A DNA stretch of 64,000 nucleotides from Sorex araneus (GCF_027595985.1 NC_073304.1:47099137-47163136), one strand, 5' to 3'; shown: positions 1-16,200, numbered from the stretch's first letter. Numbers and translations: made by a program. Notes: generated by a model from the sequence alone, not told the origin.

Positions 1-155
1 GTTTATGTTTTGGGTCACATCCTGCTGTGCTCAAGGCATACTCTTGGCTGTGTGCTCAGGGGTCACTCCTGGCTGGGCTTTGGGGACCATGGGCAGGGCT
101 AGGGATTGAATTGTTCAGCTGCATGCAAGGCAAATGTCCTACCTACTGTACTTCA
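1..155 (-). repeat. SOR-type tRNA SINE
   Basis: Antisense copy, moderately diverged. Reads gggtcacatcctgctgtgct and later catgcaaggcaaatgtccta. The right part (head) is cut short. Confidence 0.8.
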
Positions 156-175
156 ATGCAGTAGCTGCTTTTTTC

Positions 176-372
176 TATTTGTTTGGATGTTGGGGCCACA
201 TCTGGCAACGCATTACTTTGAGCTCTGCACTCAGGGATCATTCCTGACAGAACCTGGCTGGTGGGTGGGTGTGGGGAGGGGAGGGTAGGCTATGGTGTTC
301 TTGGGATTGAACCCAGGTCAGCCATATGCAAGATTGGTGTCCTTCCTACTCACTGTACTATCTCTCCAGTCC
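176..372 (-). repeat. SOR-type tRNA SINE
   Basis: Antisense, with a G-rich insertion near 260-290. The head ends tactatctctccagtcc. Confidence 0.85.
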
Positions 373-499
373 AAAGCAGTAGCTGTGTTAGGAGCTGCCA
401 GACCCTGCTCTTGTTGATCCCCTCTGCTCCTTCTGCTTTTGTTGTTATTCGTTTGCTTGCATACTTGGTTGTTGCACTTTGCAAAGACTGCACATATAG

Positions 500-770
500 T
501 TGAGGTGCTCCTTCATACGTGCTTATGGGGCTCCCCAGGGATTGCCTATCGGTTGTGGTGCTTGGACACACTTGGCTTTGGTGCATTAGAGGTTAAACCC
601 TTGCTTTGGTGCTGGGGGAACCCTATCAAAAGTACCATTGGGGTTGAACACTGGGATTGAACACAGTGATGTGGGGGATGCCAGGGACTGAATTCATGGC
701 CCCAGACCTGCAAGGCAGGCGGTTGGTTTGCCCTTGACACAGGTCCCTGGGACCCAGAGGCTCTGCTTTT
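500..770 (-). repeat. Diverged SINE-like repeat
   Basis: Tail and B-box-like pieces (gggattgaacacag, gccagggactgaattcatgg) can be seen but order and spacing differ from the common SINE. May be two degraded copies. Confidence 0.45.
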
Positions 771-780
771 CAGGCTCAAA

Positions 781-2188
<1,408 letters not shown>

Positions 2189-2405
2189 CTCAATGTATCC
2201 TACAAAAGGTATGCACTGTATTCCTTTAGATATGTATTAAAACTAATAGCATCATTAGATTTTCATACTCCAGCTAAGAACATTAGGGGGAGAAGGAAGA
2301 ATAGGGCTGATTTAGTAGAGGAGTCTTTTATCATTATCATGTGGAGAAAAATAATTCTGTTGCACTAAGACATTTGAATTTAATATTTTATTTTCTTTCT
2401 GACAG

Positions 2406-2525
2406 GTTAGTGGTTACTTGGATGACTGTACCTGTGATGTTGAAACCATTGATAGATTTAATAACTACAGGCTCTTCCCAAGACTTCAAAAACTTCTTGA
2501 AAGTGACTACTTCAGATATTACAAG
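2406..2525 (+). CDS. ERO1A: ERO1A exon 2
   Basis: 120 nt, phase 0, between acceptor ttctgacag and donor GTATTT. Starts [10 protein letters not shown] (residues 39-78) and ends FRYYK. Carries the conserved N-terminal cysteines of DDCTCD. The first base of the exon follows the AG at 2404-2405. Confidence 0.98.
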
Positions 2526-4146
2526 GTATTTTTATTTCTTCTTTTCCCCCTGCCACCCCAGTACCAAAGGCCTTTATTGGTTGCAATAAGATATACCAGT
2601 TAGGTCTGGATATGATTGTTCCAGTTTCTTGGCGGATTTCAAAGGCTATGTAGCTGCTCCCCAAAGCTATTTCTATTTTACTTTTTATAGGGACTTGTAA
2701 AGTTTAGGGTCTGGGGTGATAGTATAGCAGATAGGGAGCTTGCCTTGCACATGGTGCCACATATGGTATCCGGAGTCTACCAGATTAATCTCTGAGCACA
2801 GCCAGGAGTAAGCCCTGAGCACTGCTGGGTGTGGCTCAAAACACCAAAACCCAAAACACCAACCAAGCAAATAGGAAAACATAAAGTTTAAGTCAATATC
2901 TTAGGAGTTCAAAATTTATATTCAAAATTTGATTATTATTTAAATTTGATCAAATTTATATTAAGAAAATTCAGTTTACAAGAATGAACCATGTAGTTCT
3001 AAAACCACCCAGTGGGTAATTTTGTGTATTTATTGGGGTTTTGGACCCACACCTGATAGTGTTTGGGGATTATTCGTAGCTCTATGCTGGAAACTTTGAG
3101 CTTTAATAACAGAGTTTTGGGATTTTTTGTTTGTTTGTTTGATTTTGGTCTTTGCCCACCACTGCTCAGGGCTTACTCCTGGCTCTGTGCTTAGGCATCA
3201 CACCTGGAAGGTGGGGGTACCATGTGTGGGTCCAAGGATCAAACCTGAGTGGGCCATCTGAAAAGCAAACACCTTAATTGCTATGCTATTGCTCAGGCCC
3301 CAAGTTTGTTTTATTTTATTTTATTTTATTTTTAATTATTTTAATTGAATCACCATGAGATACACAGTTACAAAACTTTTCTGATTGGGTTTTGGTCATA
3401 CAATGTTCCAACACCCATCCCTTTACCAGTGTACATTTCCCACCACCAATGTCCCCAGTATCCCTCTCGCTACCTTTCCAACCCCCCCCAACACCCCCCC
3501 ACCTGCTCTCTGAGAGGGACGGAGGAATTGAACCCGGGTTGGCTGTGTGTAAGGCAAACGCTCTACCTGCTGTGCTATCGCTCCAGTCCAGATTGATGCT
3601 AGTTAGATAAAATAATTAAATATATCAGTGGATCATGGTTTTATTCTCACTTCTATTATTTAGTAAGTCACTGATATTTTATCTAGGGATATCACCAAAG
3701 TTTAGGAAACTTGATCATAGGTATATGCTCACAATAGTTTAACTTTCTCCCTGTTAACTGTTGCTTGCTGGAATAATATGAGTTGAGCAGATGACCTGAG
3801 ATAGGAGTACTGTGACTCCTAGTTGCTCGGGTGTGTTTCACAGCTATTGATGACTTTCTCACAAATTCACATATCAATTTACTTATACCAGTTACATATT
3901 TATAAAGTTACCAGCACTTGATGACTGGTAAGTGGAAGAAATAGAATGGATGCAACTGATGACATGTCAAGCTCATAGCATCATAATCAGTATTAGTCAG
4001 CTATAATATCAAGATTCACACTTTAATAACTTTCTCTTCTATTATTTTATAGGTTAACCTGAAAAGGCCATGTCCTTTTTGGAATGATATTAGTCAGTGT
4101 GGAAGAAGGGATTGTGCTGTCAAGCCTTGCCATTCGGTAAGAACTA

Positions 4147-4178
<32 letters not shown>

Positions 4179-6433
4179 TATATACATATATGTATATATG
4201 TATACACATATATATTAGTTATATATATACATATATAAAACTAATGGTGTTGGGGTCTGTCCTGACTTTTTACTTGGGAAATTACCCTCGTGGTGCTGGG
4301 AGTTGAACTCAGGACTCCTTTACTCATAGCATGCACTCCAGCCTGTTGAGCTATCAGCCTGGCCTCAGTTTTGGGGGGTTTCTATACTGTTTTGAACAGT
4401 GACTATGCACTGTAGCACTGTCATCCCATTGTTCATCGATTTGCTCAAGCGGGCACCAGTAATGTCTCTATTGTGAGACTTATTACTGTTTTTGGCATAT
4501 CTAATACGCCACAAGTAGCTTGCCAGGCTCTGCCGTGTGGGCGGGATACTCTTGGTAGCTTGCCAGGCTCTCCAAGAGGGATGGCGGAATCGAACCTGGG
4601 CCGGCCACATGCAAGGCAAGCACCCTACCCGCTTTATTTATTTATTTATTTATTTATTAGCAAAAGGCAAAAGACCTATACGATCTGAAGAGAAACCAGA
4701 GTATAGCATCTTTATTTTTATTTATTTATTTACTTTTGCTTTTTTTGAGGGGTGGTCACACCTGGTGATGCACAGGGGTAATGCACTCAAGAATTACTCC
4801 TGGCGGTGCTCGGGGGACCATATGGGATGCTGGGAATCAAACCTGGGTCGGTCGCGTGCAAGGCAAACACCCTACCCGCTGTGCTTATCGCTCCAGCCCC
4901 AGCATCTTTATTTTTAAGAAAATTAATAAATTAATTATAGGTTATAGACTGATAGATGAGGCCCATTTTATAGTATCTAGGAGCAAATACCACCAATTTA
5001 AACACTTGGGAAGTTCTAAAAGAAAGGTGTATATTTGACCATTTGACCTGAACACCTAGATATGTGGAAAAAGAAGCCACTGTTTAAGGTTAGCAATTGG
5101 TATTGAGAAACTGAGATAAAATCTAGTTATTTCACCTTCTGCAGAACGGAAGCAGATTGCCTTTCATGGCATTCTCTTTTTTTCTTGAACTGGTTTTGTG
5201 ATGGAGAGAAAGCTTTTCCTTGATAAGTCTGCATTACTTTTAAAAAGGAAAAATATAATATGTTTATCTACTACAAAAATGCTCTTAGTTTATAAACATT
5301 TATTAGTGTAGCAGAGAAGTACTATGGTTACACCTAAGATTTTACTATGATTACACCTAAGATTTACAAAGATAACTAGAAATGTCATGGAGAATGGAAG
5401 AAAGGGTGATGAAAAATAGATTGGCAATGGCAGGTGAATTAATGATTGAATGTAATTTGGTTCCACTCTTAGTACTTTTGGGGGCCAAAGAGAAAGTACA
5501 AAGGGTAAGGTGCTTGCCTTGCAGGTGGCCAACTTTGCTTCTATTTTTGGCACTGTGTATGGTCTCCCAAGTACTACCAGGTGTGATCCCTGAGCACAGA
5601 GACAGGAGTAAGCCCTGAGTACCACTGGTTGTGGCCCAACCCCAGCCCCCAACTGATAAGTACTTTTTTGTTTGTTTGTTTTTTGGGCCACACTTGGCGA
5701 TACTCATGGCTTTCACTGAGGAATTATTCCTGGTGGTACTCAGGAGATGATGGAGATTAAATCTGAGTTGACTGCGAGCAAGGCAAGCACCCTAACCACT
5801 GTACTATTGCTCTGACCCATAAGTACATTTTGAAGGCCTACCATGTGCCATGATATGGACATATAAATGAATTTTATCTTGAAGAGCTTAAGGGAAAATT
5901 TTAGGACTCATTTCAATAGAAATGTGACAGCTTGAAAATAGATGTATGGAAGGTTATCCACAGGGGTGAAGAGGAAGAGAGAGCAAAGGAGGGCGATGTG
6001 GAGAAACTCTGAGTAAGACTGTGGGAATGAGCCCTTGTCATTCCTCTATGACAGTCCTGGATGCTGTTCTCATAGTTCATACAGAGGGCAGTCTGTCAGA
6101 ACCCAGGAGGTGATGAAAGGCCATTTTAATTATTTGGAAATACAGCGTAACCGCCTTCATCGCTGGTATTTAAGCAATGCACTTCTGGTATCTTGACATC
6201 TCAGTATTATATACGGCAGTATGCATCGGCAGTATGCATCTTTAAAAGAGGACACCAAAAGCATTATTGCATCAAATAGAATAATAATTACTATACCTGA
6301 AATAATAATACTAGTTATTATAATTTTTTGCAGTGCCAGGGATTGAACCTTGGGTCTGACACATATGACACACATGTGCTGTACCTCTGCGCCACACCCC
6401 AACCCAACAATTCTTTTCTTTTTCTTTCTTTCT

Positions 6434-6532
<99 letters not shown>

Positions 6533-9500
6533 CTTTTACTCCCTCCCTCCCTCTCTTTCTTTCTTCTTTTTCTCACTTTCCTTTTTCGTTCCCTCCCTCC
6601 CTCCTTCCTTCCTCCCTCCTCCTTTCCTCCCTCCCTCACTCCCTTCCTCCCTCACTCCCTTCCTCTCTCCCTTTCCTTCTTTCCTTCCTTCCTCCCTCCT
6701 CCTTTCCTCCCTCCCTCACTCCCTTCCTCCCTCACTCCTTTCCTCTCTCCCTTTCCTTCTTTCCTTTCTTCCTTCCTTCCTTCCTTCCTTCCTTCCTTCC
6801 TTCCTTCCTTCCTTCCTTCCTTCCTTCCTTCCTTCCTTCCTTCCCCCTTCCTTCCTTCCTTCCTTCCTTCCTTCCTTCCTTCCTTCCTTCCTTCCTTCCT
6901 TCCTTCCTTCCTTCCTTCCTTCCTTCCTTCCTTCCCCTTCCTTCCTTCCTTCCTTCCTTCCTTCCTTCCTTCCTTCCTTCCTTCCTTCCTTCCTTCCTTC
7001 CTTCCTTCCTTCCTTCCTTCCCTCCCTCCCTCCCTCCTTCCCTTCCCCTTCCCTTCCCTCCCCTCCCCTCCCCTCCCCTCCCCTCCCCTCCCCTCCCCTC
7101 CCCTTCCCTTCCCTTCTTTTTTTTGGAGGGTAGAGAGCACAGCCATCAATGCTCAGGGGTTACTTCTGGCTCTGTATTCAGGAATTATTTCTGGCAGTGC
7201 TCAGGGTACCATATGGGCTGCTGAGGATGAAACCTAGGTTGGTTGCATGCAGGGCAAGCCCCATACCTGTTTACTATCTCTCTGGCCCTAAATAATTCTT
7301 TCTTTTTTTCTTTTATTTTCTTATTTTCTTTTTTTCCTTTATTTCACACGTGTATTAGCTAAAATAGTTACCTCCTTACTTCAGATGGTTTGCCTCTGTT
7401 TTGTTAATATCTCTAAGACTGAAAAGGCAACCAAGAACAGTTTCCTTTGTGTCGGTACTTTTTTTTTTGTGTGTGTGTGTGTCGGTACTTTGATGTCACT
7501 TTTCAGCTCATTTTTATCCCTGGTTCAGGTTATATCCTGAAACCCAGAAGGACACAGAAAATATTAAGATCGAAATTCTCTTCCACATATTTGGCAATTT
7601 AAGATTCAATCCTTTGATTTTACATCTGATTCCTGAAAATATTTGAGTTAGGAAGATGGTTTGCACAGTAAGATTGGAATCTATAAGCTAAAAGGCCAAT
7701 TATTCTTTTCACAATGATTGAAAATTTTCACTTTCAATTACGAGTTGGCCACTGTGAAAAAAAGAATAACAATATTGGTAGTTTAGGTGTAATAAATAAA
7801 CATCCTGATGGGAAATCTCTTTGTAGATCAATGTGGCAAATTTATTAAAGATATTTCAAAGTCCTTCTGCTTTGACTTTATGATTCTGCTTGAAATTACA
7901 ATGTCAGGGCTGAAGCGATAGCACAGTGGGTAGGGCATTTGCCTTGCATGTGGCCAACCAGGGTTCGATTCCCAGCATACTCTATGGTCCCCTGAGCACC
8001 GCCAGGACTAATTCCTGAGTGCAAAGCCAGGATTAACCCCTGTGCATTGCTGGGTGTGACCCAAAAAGCCAAAAAAAAAAAAAAGAAAAGAAAAGAAAGA
8101 AAGTGTAAAAGTTGGACACATGTTTTTATATATATTTTTTCTTTTTGGGTCATACCTAGAGGACATATGTCCCAAGATTACCCTAGCACAGTAGTAAATC
8201 TTGCAAATATGTCAGTTCTCTTGAAATTCATTGGTAAATTTTGCTTGATTTATTGTGTGATAAAATTAGAAACCATCTATTTGTTTGGCAAACAAAGAAA
8301 GGACATACACTCACCTAGTTCAAAGTTAGGAAGGGAATATAACAAAATGATTGCCTTTGTGTAGTTTCTTACTTTGGGGCAGAAGTGATCTATTTCATAC
8401 ATAGCATTGGAAGAAGACATTTCAGTTTACAGTACTCTCTGATACATCTTTTTTGTTTGGGGGGATGATGGGGGAACATCTGGCTCTGAGCTCAGGGAAT
8501 CACTCCTGGTGAGGTTCAGGGGACCGTATGTGGTGATGGGTATTGAACCTGGGTTGTCCACATGCAAGGCAAACTCCCTACCCTCTGTACTATCTCAATG
8601 ACCCCTTCTGTACATCATTATCTCAATGCATAGCATCAGTCAGAGGATAAGCAGATAGGACCTGTAGTTAGTAGGTATCCAGTATACAACTAAAAGCCAG
8701 GGCTCATGGATATGACTCAAGTAGTAGAGGACATGGCCTTGCATGAGTGAGGGCTTTGAATCAATCCCTGACACTTTATCACCTCCTCCACCACCTCCAC
8801 ACTCCCTGAGCACCACCGGGAGTGACTCCAATAATAATAAATAACAGATAAAAAAAAAACCCACAATATGTTGAAAGTAAACATACCAGTTCCATTTTCC
8901 CCTGAGAAGAACTAGGGCTTTTAAAAAAGTGATTGATTCCAGGACCAGAGCCAGAGTCAGGGGTAACCCCTGAGCACACCAGGTGTGGCCCCCAAATCAA
9001 TCAGTCAGTCAATCAGTCAGTCCTGTCCTTTGAAAAAAAAGTGATTGATTCCTAGACTAGAGCAAGAAATATGCTGGGTGGTGAGCTTGGAGTCTCTTAA
9101 CATAGCAGAAAATGAAAAGATGCTGCTAAAAAGGGTGCAAGGTGCAAATATCAAGTTAATTCTAAGTGGCCAAATGTGGGATAATTTGAGCATCAAAAGG
9201 AACAATGGCTATGTAACTAATTTTATGTTTGTATTCTGTAATATGTGATCAGCAATCTATAGGAGAATTTGAATTTACTTCTAATAATATAAAAGCTAAT
9301 TATTCTGATTAAAATAACTTAATTTCTATAATTTTGATAAAAACCATAAATTTAAGATGTTTTCTCAAAAGACAGAATAAAGGGCAAATAAAATCATGTT
9401 TTTCTTTTTAAACTAGGATGAAGTACCAGATGGCATTAAATCTGCAAGCTACAAGGTATAAATATATACTTTTTCTTTCTTCCTCCCTTCCTTCCTCACT

Positions 9501-12500
9501 TCTTACCTTCCAATTAAACCCAGATTTCCATGCACGAAGGCATGTGTTTTACTGCTGATCGACATCCCAAGTCCTACATATACTAATGAATATGTCTAGT
9601 ACTTCAACAGCGAAAACTCAAAAGACTCATTTCCCCTATCAGCTCCTATTTATTGGTCTGCTCCCCTTGACAGTGCACCCCTTGAGATTTATTTGTTTTC
9701 AAAGGCGTTTTCCCTTTGGTTTAGCCTTCTGTTATAGGAAGCATAAAAGTAGAAAACCAGCGCATAGACTCACCTGCTAGCTTGAACAGTGATTATTGTA
9801 TGGCCACTCTTGTGTCACTAGTACTTCCCACATCACTCTCGTTATTTTTCCATCCAGTCTTAAGTCACTTTGTTTACAAATGCTTCATCTTCATCTCTAA
9901 GACCAAGAAGGTACTTAAGAAAATATGGTTGTCATCAGGGTTCAGATACCTGCAGTTGTTTCCTAAATGCCATCTTAGTCATGATTTTTTGTTTATAAAC
10001 ACTGTTAGAACATTTCTTACACATTGAATTAGTTTGCTCTGTCTCATAGCAATCTCTCTCTCTTGGTTTTGTTTTCGGGCCACACCTGGCTGTCCTCAGG
10101 GCTTTAATCTGTCTCTGTGCTTAGGACTTATTCCTGGCAGGGCTTAAGGGACCGTCTGGGTGTCAGGGATCAAACCTTAGTCAACTGCATGCAAGTGAAG
10201 CATTTCTAATCCACTGTAGTATCTCTCCAGCCCCTTATGCCTCTCTCTAGGTTCCTTTTTTATTTTATACTTTTCGATTTACAGAAAAAGTTTTGATGAT
10301 AGTATGGAATTCTCATATGCTTCACATCCAATTTTATCTATAATTAACATCTTAACTATGGTAAATTCTTTCCAATTAATAACCCAGTATTGGTGCAATC
10401 ACTAACCAAAGTGCATATTTTGTTAAGATCTCTGGAATTTTCAGATCCCTTCCATGAATTCCACATTACATTTAGTAATTGTATCTTCTCAGCTCCCATT
10501 TTGACAGTGACTCAGTGTTTCATATGGTGTTTTGGTTTTAATTTGTTTTGGCCACACCTGAAAGTGCTCAGGGCTTACTTCTGCTTCTGTACTCAGAGAT
10601 CACTCCTGCTGGGTCTTCGGGAGCCCTATGTGGTGCTGGGGATGTCTGGATTGACTGTGTGTAACACCCTACCTGCTGTACTGTCACTCTTGTCTCTGAT
10701 AAGATATTTTTGGGGAGTACTTGTGAGGTATTTACAAAGTTCCTTCCATGGGATTTGTCTGATGATTTTCTCATCAGGCTGGAATGGTGTGTTTTTGGAA
10801 AGAAGACCACGTTTTCCTTGTGGTCAAAAACAAGGAAGACCATGTTTTTGAAAAAGACAAGGTCATTTCCCCCACACCACATCAAGAGCATGTGTGACTG
10901 ACATGACTCATTACTGCTGATGTTATATTGATCATCTGACAAAGGATGTTCTTACCGGGTTTGTCTGCTGTAGATTTACTATTTCTCCCCTTTTTAATAC
11001 TTTATTCTCTGGAAGAAAGTAAGCACAGTGCATACCTCAGGGGTGCTTTTTCTCCTTAACAATAGTAATTGGAATTCTTTAGTATTGAGAGCTATATATT
11101 TTTCCTCCATTTCCCATTCTGCCACTTATTTATATTATGCATATTTCTTTTATACTTTAGATTATTATGCTACAGTACAACTGTAGTTTATTGCTCTGAT
11201 CATTCTGTTCTGGTGAGCTTTTCTTAGCACTTCCTTCTTTTCTTATTTATTTATTTATTTTTAAATGATGTTCCCTGCAGTGTGGGGGTAGCCACAGCCT
11301 GTGGCAATTCTCCTCTCAGGGCGGGGAGCTTGCTCTGCCCTTCCCTGACAGCTCCCCTGAGCACTTCCTTTCTGAGACTCATTTGTATGTTGTATTCATA
11401 AATATCTTAGTAATTCATATATCCCTTCTCTAGTTTCTTTCTTTGCCTCATCTGTGTTAAATGGAATGAGTCATTATTCTGTAGAATTTCCCACATGTTG
11501 ATTGCATCTTTGTTGTGTAACTTAACATATTGCTCTCTTTATTTTCTATAAACTGATGACTAGTTGAAAATTTATCAGAGGACCCGGAGAGAGAGCTCAG
11601 TGGGCTGATTGCGTGCTACATTTGCTGGAGGACTAGGTTCCATTCTTGGACTGCATAGTTCCACAAGCCCTTCCAGGTGTGGCCCCCAAATCATAAACAA
11701 GGTTTATCAGACTGAGATACTAAGCATTATTTTTGGCTTTAGTCAGGTGTAATCAATAAAATTGTGAGATATTTAAATTGTACTTCATGGTGATTTGATA
11801 ATTATAATATTGAAAGTATTCATCCCAGCTAGTTAACACATTTGTCATCTCAGATAGATTATCTTTTTTTAAATCTCTTTTTTGGGGGCCATACCCAGCG
11901 ATGCTCAGGGATTTTTAAAAAAAAATATTTAAATTGTATTGAATCATCGTGAGATCATTACAAGCTTTCATGTTTGGGTTACAATCTCACAGTGATCAAA
12001 CACCCATCCCTCCACCAGTTCACATTCCCCACCACCAATATCCTGGGTATACCCCCACTTTCCCACCCTCCTCCTGCCTCCATGGCAGACAATATTCCCC
12101 ATACTCTCTCTCTACTTTTGAGCATTATAGCTTGCAACACAGACCCTGAGAGGTCATCATGTTTGGTCCGTTATCTACTTTCGGCATGATGCTCAGGGAT
12201 TACTCCTGGCTCTGTACTCAAGAATCACTCCTGGCAGTGCTTGGGGAGTGATTGGCATGCTGAAGATTGTTGGCCACATGCAAGGCAAGCGCCTCACCTG
12301 CTGTACTATCACTTAGGTCCCTATAATTATCGTGGCAACATTTAAGTCCTGCATTCCCACAGCAAATTTTAATTATGTAATATAGCTCTGTCAATTCCAG
12401 CTGCATTAGCTTCTCAGACCTTGTGGTCGTAAAGCTAAAAGTTTGTACCCTTTTACCAGTCTCCCTTTTTCCAATCCTTGCCCAGCCCCCTGGTTACCAC

Positions 12501-13235
12501 TTTCTTTCTCTGCTTCTTTGAGTTGGACTTTTTTCAGTTCACTTATGAATGAGACCATGCTTTGTCCTTTCTCTCTCTGGTCTTTTCATTTCGTTGTGGG
12601 CCAGTCAGCATCAAGCCCCCATGATTTCTCCATTTTGGCACAGAGTGGGCTTCCTTATGCCTTGACAATTTTCTAGTAGACATTTTAGTAATGAGTTCTC
12701 AGAATTAGAATTCATTCTATTATTTTTCCTTTTTTTAAAAATTAGGTTTTGGGCTACCCTTGGTGGTGCTCAGGGCTAACTCCTGGCTCTCCTGGAGGGG
12801 TCAGGGGACCATATGGGGTTCTGGGGATTGAACCTGGGTCAGCTGCATAGAGGGCAAGCACCTTATTCTTGTACTATCTCTTTGGCCCAATTTATTTTTT
12901 GTTCAATTAACAGTATATGTTAATCTGTGTGGGATATAAAGAAACATAGTATGGATATAACAAATACCCAAAGGCAACAGAAACAGAAAACTGGTTTTCA
13001 GTGGAATCTTACCACTGGGGAGGAAAGGGGGCATTAAAGTGAAGTGTTGGGGGCCAGAGCGATGGTACAGTGGGTAGGACGTTTGCCTTGCACGCTGTGA
13101 CCCGGGTTCGATCTCCAGGATCCCATATGATCCCCAAAGTACCTCCAGGAGTAATTCCTGAGTGCAGAACCAGGAGTAACCCCTGACCCCTGAGCATTGG
13201 TGGGTGTGGCCCAAAAAGCAAAAAGCAAAAAAAAG

Positions 13236-13288
<53 letters not shown>

Positions 13289-16200
13289 GTGAAGTGTGGG
13301 AGGGTAGATACTACGAAAATGGTGGGAGGAGGTGGTCACTCTGGGGGAGGGGGTGGTGTGGGAGCGTGTTATGCATGAAATCTTACCATTAATAGTATTG
13401 TCAAGGATCGCCTAAAATAAAATTGAAAAAGTGTATGTTTTTCAATAAAAACAAGGAGCAAAACTTTTTATTTACTTTTTGAGTTTTAGGAGGAATGTAA
13501 GGAAGACTTTTTTTTTAAAAAAAGTTTTGAAGCCATAGAGATGATTCTATGCTTAAAAAAACCTCAAATAACTGTTTAAAGGTTACATAAAATGCAATTA
13601 AGTTGTGTTCAAATTATTCCTTCTTTCATTTTAGTATTCTGAAGAAGCCAATAGTTTCATTGAAGAATGTGAACAAGCCGAAAGACTTGGAGCTGTGGAT
13701 GAATCTCTGAGGTTTGATTATTTTTTTCTGTTTTAGTTGTGTTTTCCCAATAAAACATTAACTTAAAAAACAGTGTTTATTTTTTTTATTTGAAGTGAGG
13801 AGACACAAAAAGCTGTTCTTCAGTGGACCAAGCATGATGATTCTTCAGACAACTTCTGTGAAGCTGATGGTATAATTCTTTTTTTAATAGTATGCATTTG
13901 TTTAGCATTGCACCTCAAGGGGGAACATTCTTTTAAAATGGTTTTTTTTAAAAAAAAAACAACAAAAAACGAAAGAGTTTCTAATAGTTTGGTAATTCCC
14001 GAAAAAGTTAAGTGTAGAATTATCACATGACCTGGCAAAACATTGAAGCTATGAAAATAGGACATAGACATCAATATTCATAGCAGGTCTTCAAAATAAC
14101 CAAAAGACAGGTGATTTCATTACTATTAGTATTTTTCATACTTATAATGAAATATTATTCAACTGTAAATAGAAATGATGCTCTAATAGATGCTACAATA
14201 TGGATGAACTGTGAAAAATATTCTGCTAAATTAATCAAGCCACATATAAAAGGACAAATAGGATTGCACATATATAAAATATCAAGAACAGGTAGAGACA
14301 ATGAATAGATTTGCTGTTACTAGGTTTTGGGGGAATTCAGGATGGGGAATTATTGCTTAAGGTTACAGTTTCTGTTTGGGATTTTAGGGGAAATTTGGAA
14401 ACAGTGGCGATGATGGTATAACATTGTACATATAATTAATATCAATAGATTGTACATTTAAGAATGTACAATACTATGTAAATGGTAAATTTTATCTTAC
14501 ATATATTTTAGCACAGTAAACAAAATATATATAAAGAAAACTCAATTCTTGGAAAAAAATGGCCCCTTGAGTTTTGTGTTTCTGGACCACACCTGGTAGT
14601 TCTTAGGAGCTAACTTTCAGTTCTGTGCTTAGCAGACCGTGTAGTATAATTATCAAACTCCCTGCATGCAATATTGAGTGTTAGCCCACTGAGCTGTCTC
14701 CCTGGCCCCAAGGTTTATTTTCCTTATTTCCCCTTTTTGGCCACACCTGGTGGTGATCATGCATTACTCCCGGCCTGCACTGAGAAATTACTGTTGGTGG
14801 TGTTCAGGGGAACATATGAGATGCTGGGGATCAAATCTGGGCCAGCTTCCTGCAGGTCAAGCGCTCTACCTGCTGGACTACCTCTCTGGCCCTAAATTTC
14901 TTACATATAATTATGAATATATTTTTATGCAGGCATTTATGTAAATGCCTGTATAATAATAGTTAAAGAGTAGGGAGTGTAAAACCCTGCTTTTGTTACA
15001 TTGGTATCGAATTGTTAAATATTTTTCATACTGATATTTCACATTCCTTTTGAAAAAGAGACTTTTGAGCCATTAGTTGTTCTGTGGCATTTAAAGCTAA
15101 TCCAGAATGCCGATGCTATTAAAACCAGGAACCCTAGATAGAGCTCATTAGAACCAGTAATCAAAATGTACATATTCTTCTTATCTCCTTTTAACTTTTC
15201 TATAATGCTTATCTTTTCATTTTGTTTGACAGCGTTTGTAATTAATAGTGGAGAGATTGTATAGGGGTTAAGGCACTCACCTTGATGCTGCTGACCGTGG
15301 TTCAATCCCTGGCACCACATATGGTTCACCAAGCACCATCAGGTGACCTCTGAGCACAGAAAGAGCCAGGAGTAGCCCCTATGTGCCGCCAAATATGGGC
15401 CAACCCCCCACACCCCAAGTTACGTGGTCTATTAAGCTGTATCATCACACCATAGCTTTATGCTTATTGTTCCTAGCATTCTGCACATATAAACTTATTC
15501 ACGTCTCGGGGTATCCACATTTTACAAATCATGTCCTCAAGGCATTGAGAATTCATGAACTTGCCCAGGGTTACACTTGAATAGTAGTGGGACTTGGGTT
15601 CTCTTTTTGTGTTTGAATTAGTTTTGGGCCACAGCTGGTGATACTTAGGATTTATTCCTGGCTCTCTGCTCTCGGCTCACTCTTTTACTCCTACTTGGGC
15701 TATGGGTACCATATGTGGTACCAGGGATCAAAATTGAGTCAGCTGTATGCAGGGCATGTGATACTGCTGTAGTATCTATTTTTCCCATGGGATCTGGATT
15801 CTGATTGACATACTCTGGGGTCCAGTACTCTTGCTTAAGAAGGAGAGTTAAATTGCTCAGCGAACTTGGGGTAGTTCAGTGGTAGAGTGCAATCTTTGCA
15901 GACATGAGGACTTGGGTTTGACCCCTGGCATAACAAACATCAAAACTGCTCTTCTCTCTTGGGCACTTAGGTTCTTTCACTTTCCCCTGTTTCATATGAT
16001 ATATGATGCTAGCACAAATGCCATCCTGTAGAACTTTTTGCATATTGAGGATGTGTATTTGGGTTTAATGATTCACATTTAGGAGGAAGTATTAGAGAAT
16101 TGCGTGTGGTACTAATATTTATTTACCCCAGTCACCAATAAACTCTTGTGGAGAGATACATAGTATTTTCTTTGACAAGATAGCCTGTAAGAATTGAATC

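Larger units (their letters stand above)
10250..11570 (-). repeat. Ancient L1M-type remnant, interrupted
   Basis: Pieces such as gatttacagaaaaagttttg, ggatttgtctgatgattttc and tgctgatgttatattgatca resemble an old L1M 3' region in inverted orientation. Interrupted by a SINE (10546-10697) and a retrocopy (11237-11359). Family and orientation from memory. Confidence 0.5.

Noticed and set aside
6328-7237. Long open frames of Ser/Phe/Leu/Pro or Lys/Glu/Gly repeats
   Set aside because: They are translations of the C/T microsatellite in several frames and on both strands, with no start context or family.
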